Part shown: positions 35,844-44,501 of the stretch, piece after piece
Numbering within the stretch: the stretch's first letter is position 1
Layout of the letters: each line of letters begins with the position of its first letter
Origin: Cupriavidus sp. 2SB
Lineage (GTDB): Bacteria > Pseudomonadota > Gammaproteobacteria > Burkholderiales > Burkholderiaceae
DNA: 64,000 nt
Reading direction: 5' to 3'
Assembly: GCF_005503625.1 (NCBI RefSeq)
Contig: NZ_SCMX01000024.1
Span: 23,168 to 87,167, forward strand
The notes under the pieces: model-generated
Databases searched by the model: none
What the model was told of the DNA's origin: nothing
Seen by the model: only the letters and a program-made list of their open reading frames with translations
Position numbers and translations under genes: made by a program

Positions 35844-36665
35844 TCAGCTCGAAATCACGATCGCATCAACTGCATCTCGCACGGGGCCACGAAGACGTTC
35901 CAGCCGCTCTTGCGAGAGGCCCAGCGCCGATGCCAGTTTGCTGTCAAGCGATGCCATGATCAGTTCTTCCCTTACTCCTGACAGGGTGTACCACGAGTAC
36001 TCGGAAGACGCACGCAGTATCTTACCGAGGATTGCTGCGCGGTCAGGCTCGGGGAAGTCCGCGATTGCAGTCCTAACGCTTTGCGGGAATCGCCAGCGGA
36101 GCAAGAGTTCCGCAGTGACATCGTTGTGGGAAAACCCAAGGATTTCTCGCTCCACGCTTACGCGTTTGGCCAGATCCAGAGGGTGCACCAGAGTGCCAAT
36201 CTGTTTGGCTTCCGCTGGGAGTCTCAGCTGGATGAGTAGGACGCCGAGCCCTTGCATGAGCCCGGCGGTGAAGGCCTCTTCGGCGTCCACGCCAAGGGTG
36301 CCGGCAATCTCTGCCCCCATGTACGCACTGGTGAGGCCGTGCCGCCAGTAGTTGCCCATGCTTATCCCAGCCACCTGTGGGAAGGCACTCATAACCCCAG
36401 ACGTGATCACCGTGGTGCGGAGTGTTTGCAGGCCAACCAGATTCACTGCACGTTCCACGCTGGCGATTCGGCCGCTTTCTCCGTAAAAGCTGGAGTTCGC
36501 GACACGGATGACCTTTGCGGCAATGGTTTGATCCCGCCGAACGAGATCGATGATATCGGACAGGTCAGTTTTCTCGTACCGCGTCATTTCGACAAGGTCG
36601 TACACCACCTGCGGAATCGTTGGCAGCTTGACGGTTTGGTCAAAGACCTTGTTGAGGGGCATCAT
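35844..36665 (-). CDS. HDOD domain signalling protein
   Basis: A 273-residue protein. The HDOD domain is clear: LPTIPQVVYDLVEM, IDLVRRDQTIAAKVIRVANSSFYG, IASVERAVNLVGLQTLRTTVI and WRHGLTSAYMGAEIAG, then AFTAGLMQGLGVLLI and GFSHNDVTAELLLRWRFP. HDOD is an inactive HD hydrolase fold used as a scaffold in c-di-GMP and stress signalling. ATG 36665 follows TGGAG. With the two GGDEF-EAL proteins, the window carries three c-di-GMP-type signalling genes. Confidence 0.88.
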   Translation of the reverse strand: MMPLNKVFDQTVKLPTIPQVVYDLVEMTRYEKTDLSDIIDLVRRDQTIAAKVIRVANSSFYGESGRIASVERAVNLVGLQTLRTTVITSGVMSAFPQVAGISMGNYWRHGLTSAYMGAEIAGTLGVDAEEAFTAGLMQGLGVLLIQLRLPAEAKQIGTLVHPLDLAKRVSVEREILGFSHNDVTAELLLRWRFPQSVRTAIADFPEPDRAAILGKILRASSEYSWYTLSGVREELIMASLDSKLASALGLSQERLERLRGPVRDAVDAIVISS

Positions 36666-36720
36666 AAAACTCCAGCAGGGCGGCGAGGTGGGGGCGTGAT
36701 TTCCGGGGTTTGAGGGTCCG

Positions 36721-37393
36721 TCATGTGCCAAGCCGAGCGATTGCAGCCTCCAGGTCACGTTGGCCAGGCCGACGTGTTGCCTCAATGAACGGCTCGATGA
36801 ACTGACCAACATTGCGCAAGATCGCCTGCAGCGAGAAATGCTCCACCCAGTCCGAGAAGACAACTTCGTCTAGTGGTTCGCAGGAAACCGTCACGTCGGA
36901 CGCCCGGAGAACGGGAGCTCGGGAAAGGTCCATCAACTTCATGTTCCTTTCATACGTAGCCCGGCCTGCTGCCGAAGCAATGGCACCGAGAGTCTTCTTC
37001 TTTAAATCGACCTTGCCGGCCTCGACATGTGCATAGAAGCTCTCAATGGAGCCGCCATGCTGTCCAAACACCTTGAGTGCGGTTGAGATACCTACCCGCG
37101 GAAGACCTTCTATGGTATCAGACGCGTCGCCCGCCAATGCCTTGGCCTGAAGGTAGGTCCAAGGGTCTGGCGTCCCGACATGGTCATGCAAGTCGTCTGC
37201 TGTGGCGATCAGCTTTTTTGCGCGTGAATCGAACCAACCGATGCCGTGTCCGACGGTGGGTGCGCAGCAGCACGGACAACGACCAGAGAGTGCCGCTGAT
37301 CGCTTGTACCTCCATCCCTTGCGCGGTCAGGGTGTGAGAGTACTGATTTGCGTAACCAACTGCAGATCCATCCACGATCATGATTGCGGCCAT
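36721..37393 (-). pseudogene. 5'-3' exonuclease (FEN-like) with internal deletion and frameshift
   Basis: Start ATG 37393 gives MAAIMIVDGSAVGYANQYSH and EVQAISGTLWSLSVLL, the N-terminus of a T7/T5-type 5'-3' exonuclease. About 35 residues later homology continues in another frame with VGHGIGWFDSRAKKL, then KALAGDASDTIEGLPRVG, the H3TH DNA-binding part, to a stop at 36721. The arginine/aspartate-rich core that binds the metals is missing between them, and the join is out of frame. It should not make active nuclease. Confidence 0.75.
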
Positions 37394-37562
37394 CAGTGTT
37401 GCTCCCTCTACGCCTTTCACGTTTGATGTGTTCCCTTGTGCGACGCGCACAACTGGAGTATGCGTACATGATACTGCGGAAATGCGAGGGGTTATAGCTT
37501 GATGAGCTGCATCCCCTACGGGCAAGGCCTCGCATGGCCTCCATCACAGGGAGATTCATAAC

Positions 37563-38771
37563 ATGGACATGTCCGTAGGAACGCAAGAACAAGCAATTCG
37601 CTTCATCACGCCGAAGTTCCTGGAAGGTGCCCCGGCCGGAAAGCCCAATCAGGTTGGTTTGTCGCCAGAGGTCGAATCCATGCTTGCCCGCGATGCGGTG
37701 GTGGCGGTCGGGGTCTCAGGCGGCAAGGATTCGGATGCCTGCGCTATTGCGGTGGCAAGGCACTTGGATCAGATCGGCCACAAGGGACCGCGGCTGCTGG
37801 TGCATTCCGACCTAGGCCGTATCGAGTGGAAGGATAGCCTGCCGAGCTGCGAGCGGTTGGCACATCGATTGGGTTGGGAACTGCTGGTGGTTCGTCGGCA
37901 GGCTGGCGATATGCTGGACCGCTGGGAAGTACGGTGGCAGAAAAGTGTCTCGCGGTACGAGGACATGTCCTGTGTGAAGCTCATCCTTCCCTGGAGCACG
38001 CCGTCGATGCGATTCTGCACGAGCGAAATGAAGACACACCTCATATCCAGTGCGTTGCGAAAGCGCTTCCCGCAGGGAGACATTCTCAACGTGACGGGGA
38101 TTCGCCGACAGGAAAGCAAGAACCGCAGCAAGATGCCGATCTGGGCGCCGAACTCCGGACTGACCCGCAAGAGTGGGGTTGGGATGACGTGGAACGCCAT
38201 CATCGACTGGCCTGTCCAGGACGTGGTGCATGCGATCCATGATGCGGAACTCGAGCTCCATGAGGCTTACACGAAGTACGGTATGTCAAGGGTCTCATGT
38301 TCGTTCTGCATAATGTCATCCGAGGCCGATCTGATAGCCTCCGCGATGTGCGAGGACAACCACGAGCCATACATCCGCATGGTGGAACTGGAGGCAAGGT
38401 CGTCATTTGCCTTCCAGGGGAACCGGTGGTTGTCCGACGTGGCGCCCCACGTCCTGCCGCCGTCGCTGCGAATCCGGGCCGACAAGGCCAAGGCAGTTGC
38501 GGCACAGCGACAGGTGATAGAGGCCGCGATCCCGGAACATCTACTCTATACGGCTGGTTGGCCGACGTGCCTTCCCTCGCGGGAAGAGGCGGGGCTCCTG
38601 GCTGGTGTTCGCACGGAGGTTTCGGCGCTACTCGGGCTCAACGCCCAGTGCCTCGATGCCACCAGCGTGCTGAACCGTTACGGCAGTTTGCTGGAGCTGA
38701 AAGTGGCCAAGGGCAAAGCTGGCTCGGCGGAGGATACCTATCCCCAGCAGACGGAGCTTTGTTTTGGTTGA
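37563..38771 (+). CDS. PAPS-reductase/PP-loop family protein
   Basis: A 402-residue protein of the phosphoadenosine phosphosulfate reductase fold. The pyrophosphate loop GVSGGKDSDA is at about 50-59. Further family marks are RFCTSEMKTHLI, GIRRQESKNRSK and CSFCIMSS. These resemble phage and plasmid homologues, and distantly DndC of DNA phosphorothioation, more than CysH. Likely chemistry is ATP-dependent activation for sulfur or nucleoside modification; the substrate is unknown. It starts a rightward series of genes; the region upstream also holds GAGCTGCATCCCC, a weak copy of the shared leader element. Confidence 0.8.
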   Translation: MDMSVGTQEQAIRFITPKFLEGAPAGKPNQVGLSPEVESMLARDAVVAVGVSGGKDSDACAIAVARHLDQIGHKGPRLLVHSDLGRIEWKDSLPSCERLAHRLGWELLVVRRQAGDMLDRWEVRWQKSVSRYEDMSCVKLILPWSTPSMRFCTSEMKTHLISSALRKRFPQGDILNVTGIRRQESKNRSKMPIWAPNSGLTRKSGVGMTWNAIIDWPVQDVVHAIHDAELELHEAYTKYGMSRVSCSFCIMSSEADLIASAMCEDNHEPYIRMVELEARSSFAFQGNRWLSDVAPHVLPPSLRIRADKAKAVAAQRQVIEAAIPEHLLYTAGWPTCLPSREEAGLLAGVRTEVSALLGLNAQCLDATSVLNRYGSLLELKVAKGKAGSAEDTYPQQTELCFG

Positions 38772-38816
38772 CGTGAAACCAAACCCAATATGGATGTGCG
38801 ATGACAGAGACCGAAT

Positions 38817-39032
38817 TTGACGCCGCTTGTCGGCTTTGCCAAACGCTGGATACAAGGGCCAGTGACGTCGGAGTTCTTGAAGAAGGCCGATGAAAAGCGA
38901 TTCATTTGGATTCGCGACGACTTCCTGACTGTTGAGTGTGTAGTGAGAACCGGCGAGAAGCTGGCTTTCTTGATGCACGTGGCCAAAGTCAAGAAGGAGG
39001 TGCGGGAAACTGGGTACGTGTTCTTCGCGTAG
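38817..39032 (+). CDS. Small hypothetical protein, start uncertain
   Basis: The convincing part is SEFLKKADEKRFIWIRDDFLTVECVVRTGEKLAFLMHVAKVKKEVRETGYVFFA. It can start at TTG 38817 or GTG 38862 (after AAGGGCCA). An overlapping ATG frame at 38801-38893 (MTETEFDAACRLCQTLDTRA) also looks protein-like, so a frameshift may split one original gene. A terminator follows. Confidence 0.5.
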   Translation: MTPLVGFAKRWIQGPVTSEFLKKADEKRFIWIRDDFLTVECVVRTGEKLAFLMHVAKVKKEVRETGYVFFA

Positions 39033-39065
39033 TCGGAACGCATCTGTTGCGTGAAACTCCCTCCA

Positions 39066-39109
39066 AGCCCGCTGACGCGACTTAGGTCGTGCAGCGGGCT
39101 TTTCTCTTT
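39066..39109 (+). terminator. Rho-independent terminator
   Basis: AGCCCGCTG and CAGCGGGCT flank a smaller inner hairpin (CGACttagGTCG), followed by TTTCTCTTT. Confidence 0.85.
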
Positions 39110-39207
39110 GGCGCTGGCGTGCGCCGGCCGGGCTGGGGGACGCCAACTGGATCGCCCCCCCCCAACAGTCGGCTCATCCCACCCGTGCCGAGGTTCGTGC
39201 AACCGCG

Positions 39208-39222
39208 TGTGGTGCATCTCTC
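39208..39222 (+). promoter_or_regulatory. Shared leader element, site 1 (TGTGGTGCATCTCTC)
   Basis: CAT lies 57 bp before ATG 39272. See the regulon finding for the aligned set. Confidence 0.6.
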
Positions 39223-39271
39223 TCCATCTGATCAATCGCGGCGCCGTCCGCACACCACAAGGAGAAGGGAA

Positions 39272-39640
39272 ATGACACTTAACCAATCGGAACAGCAAGG
39301 CCTGAAGAGCGCGATCTTGGTCCATGAATCCCAGGCTGGCGTGGTCGAGCATTGCTTCTGCACGAAGGAACAAGCCGAGGCGACGCTGCGCGCATCCCCC
39401 GACGCCGATACCGGCGCAAGCATGTTCGTCACTGAAGAAGCTCTCGAGGCGGAGATGGTGTACTCGACATCTCCAGATCTGCGAGCACGCGTTGAGGCTG
39501 CCAAGTCCAAACTTCAATTCGATATCGCTGTCCGCGACGCGCTGAATCGAAACGGTGTGCCGGCTGACCGCATCCTTCGGGTTGCAGTCTACAAAGCAAT
39601 CAAGGAGCTGCGGGAGACCGTGCTTCGTCCGGTGTGCTAA
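39272..39640 (+). CDS. Hypothetical protein, 122 aa
   Basis: GGAGAAGGGA precedes the ATG. The product is soluble, alpha/beta in appearance (KSAILVHESQAGVVEHCFCTKEQAEATL, then MVYSTSPDLRARVEAAKSKLQFDIAVRDALNRNG). No family recognised. It is the first gene of a two-gene unit with the next one. Confidence 0.65.
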   Translation: MTLNQSEQQGLKSAILVHESQAGVVEHCFCTKEQAEATLRASPDADTGASMFVTEEALEAEMVYSTSPDLRARVEAAKSKLQFDIAVRDALNRNGVPADRILRVAVYKAIKELRETVLRPVC

Positions 39641-39664
39641 AGCCTATCGATCTCAGGAGAGACT

Positions 39665-40024
39665 GTGAAATCAACGATCATTGATTGCCTCGCGGAACTC
39701 GGCTGGCAGAAGGACAGCATTGTCGATGCCTTCAGCAAGACGTTCGAAACTGTCGTTGCACCGAAGAAGGCCAGCGTTTGGCTGAGTTTCGATCAGGAGG
39801 GCAATCGCTGGTGGCTCCGCAACGGTGAGTTCACCAGTGCCGGAGAGAACGTACTGGCGGCCTGCCATGCGATCATTCCCATCGGGATGCCTCCCAATGA
39901 AATCCAGAAAGCTGTCGAGGCGCTTGTTGCCGAGATGGAGTACAGGATAACTGGAGCGTACTCGGTTCGCCTTCTACGTCAACGGGACGCAGATACCGCA
40001 CCCAGCTCCACATCGCCGTTCTGA
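39665..40024 (+). CDS. Hypothetical protein, 119 aa
   Basis: GTG start after CTCAGGAGAGACT, 24 bp downstream of the previous stop. The product (MKSTIIDCLAELGWQKDSIVDAF, KASVWLSFDQEGNRWWLRNGEF) is soluble with no recognised family. A terminator follows at 40035. Confidence 0.65.
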   Translation: MKSTIIDCLAELGWQKDSIVDAFSKTFETVVAPKKASVWLSFDQEGNRWWLRNGEFTSAGENVLAACHAIIPIGMPPNEIQKAVEALVAEMEYRITGAYSVRLLRQRDADTAPSSTSPF

Positions 40025-40034
40025 AGAGCTCCCC

Positions 40035-40070
40035 CCCTCCCTACGCTACCAAGCGTTCGGAGGGCTTTTT
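40035..40070 (+). terminator. Rho-independent terminator
   Basis: CCCTCCCTACGCT pairs with AGCGTTCGGAGGG (11 of 13), followed by C and six T. Confidence 0.8.
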
Positions 40071-40122
40071 CATGGTCGACTCCAGAGGAGGTGTCAACTG
40101 GACCGCCCCTCAATATGTCCCG

Positions 40123-40137
40123 GCGTTGCTCATCTCC
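40123..40137 (+). promoter_or_regulatory. Shared leader element, site 2 (GCGTTGCTCATCTCC)
   Basis: CAT lies 38 bp before ATG 40169. Confidence 0.6.
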
Positions 40138-40168
40138 AGCAGCAACTCAACCCTACAAGGAGTCGGAC

Positions 40169-40609
40169 ATGAATCAACAGGAGAATATGGTGCCAGCAGT
40201 GACTGGCCAGGTGATGCAGGGCTACGCGGACTCGCCAGTGATTCTGGCGCCCTCTGGCCGGTTCATTACGGACAATCGAAACCGCAAGGTGGCTGAGGTA
40301 TTCCAGCCGGGAGATTCCCCCGCGGAAGCCGAAGTGATGAAGCGGCGAATTGTAGGCTCGTTCAACGCGCTGCCAGACTTGGTTGGTGTTCTTCTTCGGG
40401 CGGACAAAGAGGGCAGCTTGTGGCAGGCCCTCTACAACGAGGGAATCACTGACGCCTACGATGAAGCACTGTCGCAGGCAGTGAAGGCATTGGGCGAGGA
40501 AGGCCTTACGACCGTCGCGCACCGTTACGATCTCGACCTCGAAGCCATCCGGGCCAAAACCGATCCAGATCGGGGCATGAATACCCCTGAGCCGCCGGCG
40601 ATCGCGTGA
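40169..40609 (+). CDS. Hypothetical protein, 146 aa
   Basis: AAGGAGTCGGAC precedes the ATG. The product contains an extended N-terminus (SPVILAPSGRFITDNRNRKVAEVFQ) and a helical middle (ALYNEGITDAYDEALSQAVKALGEEGL), ending in a proline-rich tail. No family recognised. It is a single-gene unit with its own leader and terminator. Confidence 0.65.
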   Translation: MNQQENMVPAVTGQVMQGYADSPVILAPSGRFITDNRNRKVAEVFQPGDSPAEAEVMKRRIVGSFNALPDLVGVLLRADKEGSLWQALYNEGITDAYDEALSQAVKALGEEGLTTVAHRYDLDLEAIRAKTDPDRGMNTPEPPAIA

Positions 40610-40628
40610 CACATTAACCAGCAGCATG

Positions 40629-40662
40629 CCCACCGCTCTCTTTGAGGCGGTGGGATTTCTAT
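40629..40662 (+). terminator. Hairpin terminator, weak T run
   Basis: CCCACCGC and GCGGTGGG enclose a 10-base loop; the trailing sequence ATTTCTATTTCC is T-rich but not a clean run. Confidence 0.65.
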
Positions 40663-40764
40663 TTCCTTCCGTGCAGTGACGCTAGGCAGTGGCACGCCTA
40701 TATCTCCCTGGTACGCATATCCCATAGCAAGTCCAACCCTGAACTAACAAAGGAGAACTCCGCT

Positions 40765-41370
40765 ATGGGTTTCAAATCGCAGATCGCACTTTACAAGGCA
40801 TTCTTGGTCGCCGGCTTCAGTCTGGCGAAGCTTCGCTCGGTGGAAGCGCAAGACGGGCTCTGCTGGGAGGTAACTCTGAAGAAGGGCAAGGTCGAGATCC
40901 TCCACATCAGCAATGGAGGTTTCGGCGGGCCGGACGAAGTTCGCAGCTTGCTGCAGAACGATGACGAGATCGGCCGCTATGTTGACGAACTGTACGCCGT
41001 CCCAGAGGTCGCTCAGATCATCCGAGACGCGATGATCGACGTACTGAAGGCGGAGAAGAAGTACGCGAAGGATGGCGAAACTCGCGACTTCGACGCTGAG
41101 ATTGAAGCGGCCAAGGACGCCCCGCTCAAGCGCGCAGACGACACGACTGCCATGGTGATCGGAATCATGACGGATGCCAAACAGACGATCGATCAACTGA
41201 AGCGAGCTGCCAAGCGGAAGATCTGCTGGCTGGAGAAGTGCGAGGCCGGGGATTCCGATACGTACGTGTACATCAGCGCTCCGCTGAACGCGGAGACCCG
41301 TGCACACGTCCACCAGAAGTACGGCGAGACGCTCGACGTCATCCTCAATGACCTGATCGAAGGCCTTTAA
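40765..41370 (+). CDS. Hypothetical protein, 201 aa
   Basis: AAAGGAGAACTCCGCT precedes the ATG. The product is soluble with alternating helices and strands (GFKSQIALYKAFLVAGFSLAKLRSV, CWEVTLKKGKVEILHISNGGFGG, QTIDQLKRAAKRKICWLEKC). No family recognised. The leader has a variant of the shared element (CCTATATCTCC, about 65 bp upstream). Confidence 0.65.
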   Translation: MGFKSQIALYKAFLVAGFSLAKLRSVEAQDGLCWEVTLKKGKVEILHISNGGFGGPDEVRSLLQNDDEIGRYVDELYAVPEVAQIIRDAMIDVLKAEKKYAKDGETRDFDAEIEAAKDAPLKRADDTTAMVIGIMTDAKQTIDQLKRAAKRKICWLEKCEAGDSDTYVYISAPLNAETRAHVHQKYGETLDVILNDLIEGL

Positions 41371-41378
41371 CCCACGAC

Positions 41379-41409
41379 GCCCCGGACTAGATCCGGGGCT
41401 ATTTCTTTA
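41379..41409 (+). terminator. Rho-independent terminator
   Basis: GCCCCGGA, loop CTAGA, TCCGGGGC, then TATTTCTTTAT. Confidence 0.8.
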
Positions 41410-41590
41410 TGTGGCCTCAGGGTTTGCGGGGCGAGGCAGCTCTCTTACTGTTCTACGCGCCCATGACATGCATTCATTAGTCAAGTTACACCAATCTTTT
41501 GCCGCTTAGGCGCAGATGGCCGCACCGGCGGCCCGGTGGCGAGCGGGGCGAGGGGGAAGAGTGGGCTGCTTCGGGTGGTGCGTACAGAAG

Positions 41591-41606
41591 CCTGTTACGC
41601 ATTTCC
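41591..41606 (+). promoter_or_regulatory. Shared leader element, site 3 (CCTGTTACGCATTTCC)
   Basis: CAT lies 57 bp before ATG 41657. The rest of the 286-bp gap 41371-41656 shows nothing else. Confidence 0.55.
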
Positions 41607-41656
41607 CTCTGTAAGGCGGTCAGGCGCCGAAGCCACAACCTATCTCGGAGAATTAC

Positions 41657-42286
41657 ATGACTACTGCTACTCACAACATTCTCACTCCGTCCAACATTCG
41701 CGATCTCACCATTTTCGGGTTCTACCCGAGTGGGCAGAAATTCTCCGGTACCGTGAAGGCCGGCTCCTCTTTCGAGGCAATGATTCGTGTTCTTGCAGAC
41801 CGTCGCTATTCAGACGACGGTGGCGACCTTGCAGTCTCCAGCGTGATTGACGCGGAGACGGGCCGGGTGGTTGACGGTGCTCTGCTGTCGGCCCAGCACG
41901 ACTTGTTGCCGGAAGTTGAAGCCATTGAAGGGGTAGTCCAGTGCGTCACTGATCTGATCTCCACCATGCAACCGCGCATGGATGGTGACCTCAGCGACCG
42001 CGATCGCCTCTTTGCCTACACTGAGTACGTTGGATTGCTGCTTGCCGAGGCACCGCTTGCGTTCGAAGGACTGACGCATGGTGCCATGGAGATGTCGGAC
42101 GAGAACATGACCCTGGAATTCGAAGACTGTCGGGGTCACGTGCACTACTTTGAGCCAGCATTCGCGCTTCTTGCACTTGCGGAGGCTGCGCTGCAGGTAG
42201 AGGTCACCACTGCCGCGCTTCAAGTGAAGACGCTCGCGACGGTGGCACGCAGCTCATTGAATCTTGCTGCGATCGATGCACTTTGA
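41657..42286 (+). CDS. Hypothetical protein, 209 aa
   Basis: CTCGGAGAATTAC precedes the ATG. The product is acidic and soluble (LTIFGFYPSGQKFSGTVKAGSSFEAMIRVLADRRYSDDGGDLAVSSVID, then a long C-terminal helix FALLALAEAALQVEVTTAALQV). No family recognised; closed by its own terminator. Confidence 0.65.
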   Translation: MTTATHNILTPSNIRDLTIFGFYPSGQKFSGTVKAGSSFEAMIRVLADRRYSDDGGDLAVSSVIDAETGRVVDGALLSAQHDLLPEVEAIEGVVQCVTDLISTMQPRMDGDLSDRDRLFAYTEYVGLLLAEAPLAFEGLTHGAMEMSDENMTLEFEDCRGHVHYFEPAFALLALAEAALQVEVTTAALQVKTLATVARSSLNLAAIDAL

Positions 42287-42293
42287 CGTCCAC

Positions 42294-42329
42294 GGGAGAT
42301 CCCTTCACCAGGGGTCTCCCATTTTTTTT
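42294..42329 (+). terminator. Rho-independent terminator
   Basis: GGGAGATCCC and GGGGTCTCCC with a short loop, then A and eight T. Confidence 0.85.
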
Positions 42330-42344
42330 GCTCGAGCGTGCCTG

Positions 42345-42677
42345 CTAGTCCCACACGACGTGGACAGGCTCCATTGAGTTGATCCTGCCTACCAGGCGAG
42401 ATCCATCACCCACTGCGTACGCCTTGATCAGGAGATGTTGCGACTTGAAGTTGCCGTCTTCCTGCCAGGCCGTCTTCCAGACCGGAATCGTGCACTGCAG
42501 CCGGCCGGTCAGATCCTCCACCCACAAGCTGTAGCAAAGCTCACCCTGGACGGTGGCTACGGTGGGGCGCTGCCTGAGGGTGTACAGCCCGTGGAAATGC
42601 AGGCCTGATGCCAGGGTGGCAAGGTGATCATGCTGCCCGCTCAATGCGAACTTTCGCGCGACGATGGTTTGCATCAT
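42345..42677 (-). CDS. Hypothetical protein with OB-fold-like pattern
   Basis: A 110-residue frame divergent from the methylase gene. MQTIVARKFALSGQ, GLYTLRQRPTVATVQGELCYSLWVEDLTGRLQCTIPVWKTAW and HLLIKAYAVGDG alternate strands as in a small OB fold. The start is uncertain: ATG 42677 or 42758, and neither has a strong ribosome binding site. Not recognised further. Confidence 0.5.
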   Translation of the reverse strand: MMQTIVARKFALSGQHDHLATLASGLHFHGLYTLRQRPTVATVQGELCYSLWVEDLTGRLQCTIPVWKTAWQEDGNFKSQHLLIKAYAVGDGSRLVGRINSMEPVHVVWD

Positions 42678-42746
42678 TTGAGTACTGCCGTGGGTTTGAG
42701 TCCGCGATGGATTGATGGGAAAGCTATGCCCTTGGTGTTGATGGTC

Positions 42747-42762
42747 GCTGTTCGCCATTACG
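42747..42762 (+). promoter_or_regulatory. Shared leader element, site 4 (GCTGTTCGCCATTACG)
   Basis: CAT lies 40 bp before ATG 42796. Confidence 0.55.
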
Positions 42763-42795
42763 AGCTGCAAGGACCAACCAACAAGGAGCATACCC

Positions 42796-43848
42796 ATGCA
42801 ATACGGCACCTGTCACTTTACTTCAAAGCAAGCAGCCGATCGCTACTATCAACAGATGGGCTATTCCTCTGCGGACATTCCACTTGCAGAGGGGAACATC
42901 CGGATCGGAGAGCCCGCGTTGCGGGAGGGCGAGATCGCGAAGCCGGATGAGGACGGTCGGTACCACGTCTGGGCTCCTGAGAACGTGGAGAAAGCGCCTG
43001 CAGTTAGGCCGTCTCCCACAGTTTCTGCGCCGCGGCGCCGCGAGGACGATCGCCTGGCATCTGAGCTGGAGCTGTTGACGATCGAAGAAGGCACGATTCA
43101 ACTGCCGTCGGAGAGACTGCAATGCTATGCGGAAATCAAGCGGCTGATCCAGAAGGGCGGGGGGCGCTACGATTCTCGCGGGTACTTCAAGTTCCCTGCG
43201 GGCATTGATGCTGCAGTCATCCTCGAGGAGTTGCGGTGCGGGAATGTCGTGAATGGAAAGAAGGATTCCCAATCGTTCTTTTCCCCCCAGCCTGTTGCAC
43301 GTCGGGTTTGTGAAGCAGCGATGCCGAGACCCGGGCGGCGGTACTTGGAGCCGTCAGCTGGTGGTGGCGCATTGGCGGACATCGTGCGTGCGGCCGGGGC
43401 GGAGATTGTGGTCGTGGAGAATCATGCGCCGAATGTGCATATCCTAGAAGGCAAAGGCTATGACGTTCTGGACCGTGATTTCCTCACAGTGTCGCCGAGC
43501 GAGATTGGTTTGTTCGATGGCGTGATCGCGAACCCGCCATTCAGAAACAACCAGGATATCGACCACATCCAGCACATGTGGTCGTTCTTGAAGCCAGGTG
43601 GTTGCTTGTCAGTGGTCGCATCAACGGGCTGGCAGCGAGGATCTCAGCGCAAGCATCGCGCGTTCATTGAGTTCCTCGAGCAGAACCATGCCGAGATCGC
43701 TGAGATCGAGGCGGGGGCATTCAAGGAGTCAGGAACTAGCGTTGCTACGGTCCACATTTGCGCCTGGAAGACCGTTCCGGAACGTGCGAAGGCTGAATCG
43801 AGCCCTCGCCCATCGGCCGCGGCTACTCAGTTGGCCCTCATGCTGTGA
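42796..43848 (+). CDS. DNA N6-adenine methyltransferase
   Basis: A 350-residue class I methylase. SAM-binding motif I is EPSAGGGALADIVRAAG (about 184-200), followed by IVVVENHAPN. The catalytic motif is ANPPF (about 247-251), the NPPF type of adenine methylases. FLKPGGCLSVVAS follows. The N-terminal 140 residues (ADRYYQQMGYSSADIPL, ASELELLTIEEGTIQLPSERLQCYAEIKRLIQKGGGRYD) are of the kind seen in plasmid and ICE orphan methylases. No restriction partner is adjacent, so a regulatory or anti-restriction role is likely. ACAAGGAGCATACCC precedes the ATG. Confidence 0.85.
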   Translation: MQYGTCHFTSKQAADRYYQQMGYSSADIPLAEGNIRIGEPALREGEIAKPDEDGRYHVWAPENVEKAPAVRPSPTVSAPRRREDDRLASELELLTIEEGTIQLPSERLQCYAEIKRLIQKGGGRYDSRGYFKFPAGIDAAVILEELRCGNVVNGKKDSQSFFSPQPVARRVCEAAMPRPGRRYLEPSAGGGALADIVRAAGAEIVVVENHAPNVHILEGKGYDVLDRDFLTVSPSEIGLFDGVIANPPFRNNQDIDHIQHMWSFLKPGGCLSVVASTGWQRGSQRKHRAFIEFLEQNHAEIAEIEAGAFKESGTSVATVHICAWKTVPERAKAESSPRPSAAATQLALML

Positions 43849-43914
43849 AATTCTGAGCTCAACTCAGTCGGATGGCCCGGCCTGTCTCGGCAAGGTCGGC
43901 ATCTGAAAACTCCC

Positions 43915-43948
43915 GCCCGCCGGTCTCTACAGACGGTGGGCATTTTTT
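43915..43948 (+). terminator. Rho-independent terminator
   Basis: GCCCGCCG and GGTGGGC around CTCTACAG, then A and six T. Confidence 0.75.
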
Positions 43949-44059
43949 GTCCGCCTTCGGTCCCGATCGCTGCGCCCACCCGAACACCTCGCGATTCATC
44001 GTCCCTCCACAGCACAGCATCCTGGCCGGTGCTGCCGTGCGCTAGGCACTTCACTGCCG

Positions 44060-44075
44060 CTGTGGTGCATTCCTT
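44060..44075 (+). promoter_or_regulatory. Shared leader element, site 5 (CTGTGGTGCATTCCTT)
   Basis: CAT lies 39 bp before ATG 44107. It is nearly identical to site 12 (CTGTGAGTCATTCCTT) before an unrelated gene. Confidence 0.65.
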
Positions 44076-44106
44076 AGCTGCAAGGAACAACGCAAAGGAG
44101 AAGCAG

Positions 44107-44499
44107 ATGACGACAAGCAGTAAGGACCTGGTCTCAGGCGCGAAGCACGATGTCCTGGCCGGGCGCATTAAGCGATCGACGGGTCTGCAGTACTTCGGGT
44201 ACCGAAAGGGAGCCGATTCGATCTTGATCAAGATGGCGGAAGGAAACCTGTTCGAGATCCCGGTGACCCCCGCCGGCTCTGCAATCGTAGTAGTGGCTGC
44301 AGTTGCCAGTGCTTTCGACGCTGGATCTACCCCGGCCGATGTTCTGGATGACTTTCGGCGACGAGGGGAAGTGGAAGGAGCTGTGCAATACCTTGGAGCT
44401 GATCCATTTGTTGGCGAATGGGCCGAGTTGGTTCAGACGCCGATGGAGAAGGAGGCTTCCGCGGCTCCTGCAAACACTGCCTTCACTCTGGAGATCTGA
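44107..44499 (+). CDS. Hypothetical protein, 130 aa
   Basis: AAAGGAGAAGCAG precedes the ATG. The product (VLAGRIKRSTGLQYFGYRKGADSILIKMAEGNLFEIPV, then SAIVVVAAVASAFDAGS) has one moderately hydrophobic stretch and no recognised family. It is followed at 2 bp by the next gene, with which it forms a unit. Confidence 0.6.
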   Translation: MTTSSKDLVSGAKHDVLAGRIKRSTGLQYFGYRKGADSILIKMAEGNLFEIPVTPAGSAIVVVAAVASAFDAGSTPADVLDDFRRRGEVEGAVQYLGADPFVGEWAELVQTPMEKEASAAPANTAFTLEI

Positions 44500-44501
44500 A
44501 G

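Noticed and set aside
37184..37525. Programmed frameshift at CGCAAAAAAGC in the exonuclease gene
   Set aside because: A -1 slip meets a stop at once, and the catalytic core is missing anyway, so decay is the simpler reading.
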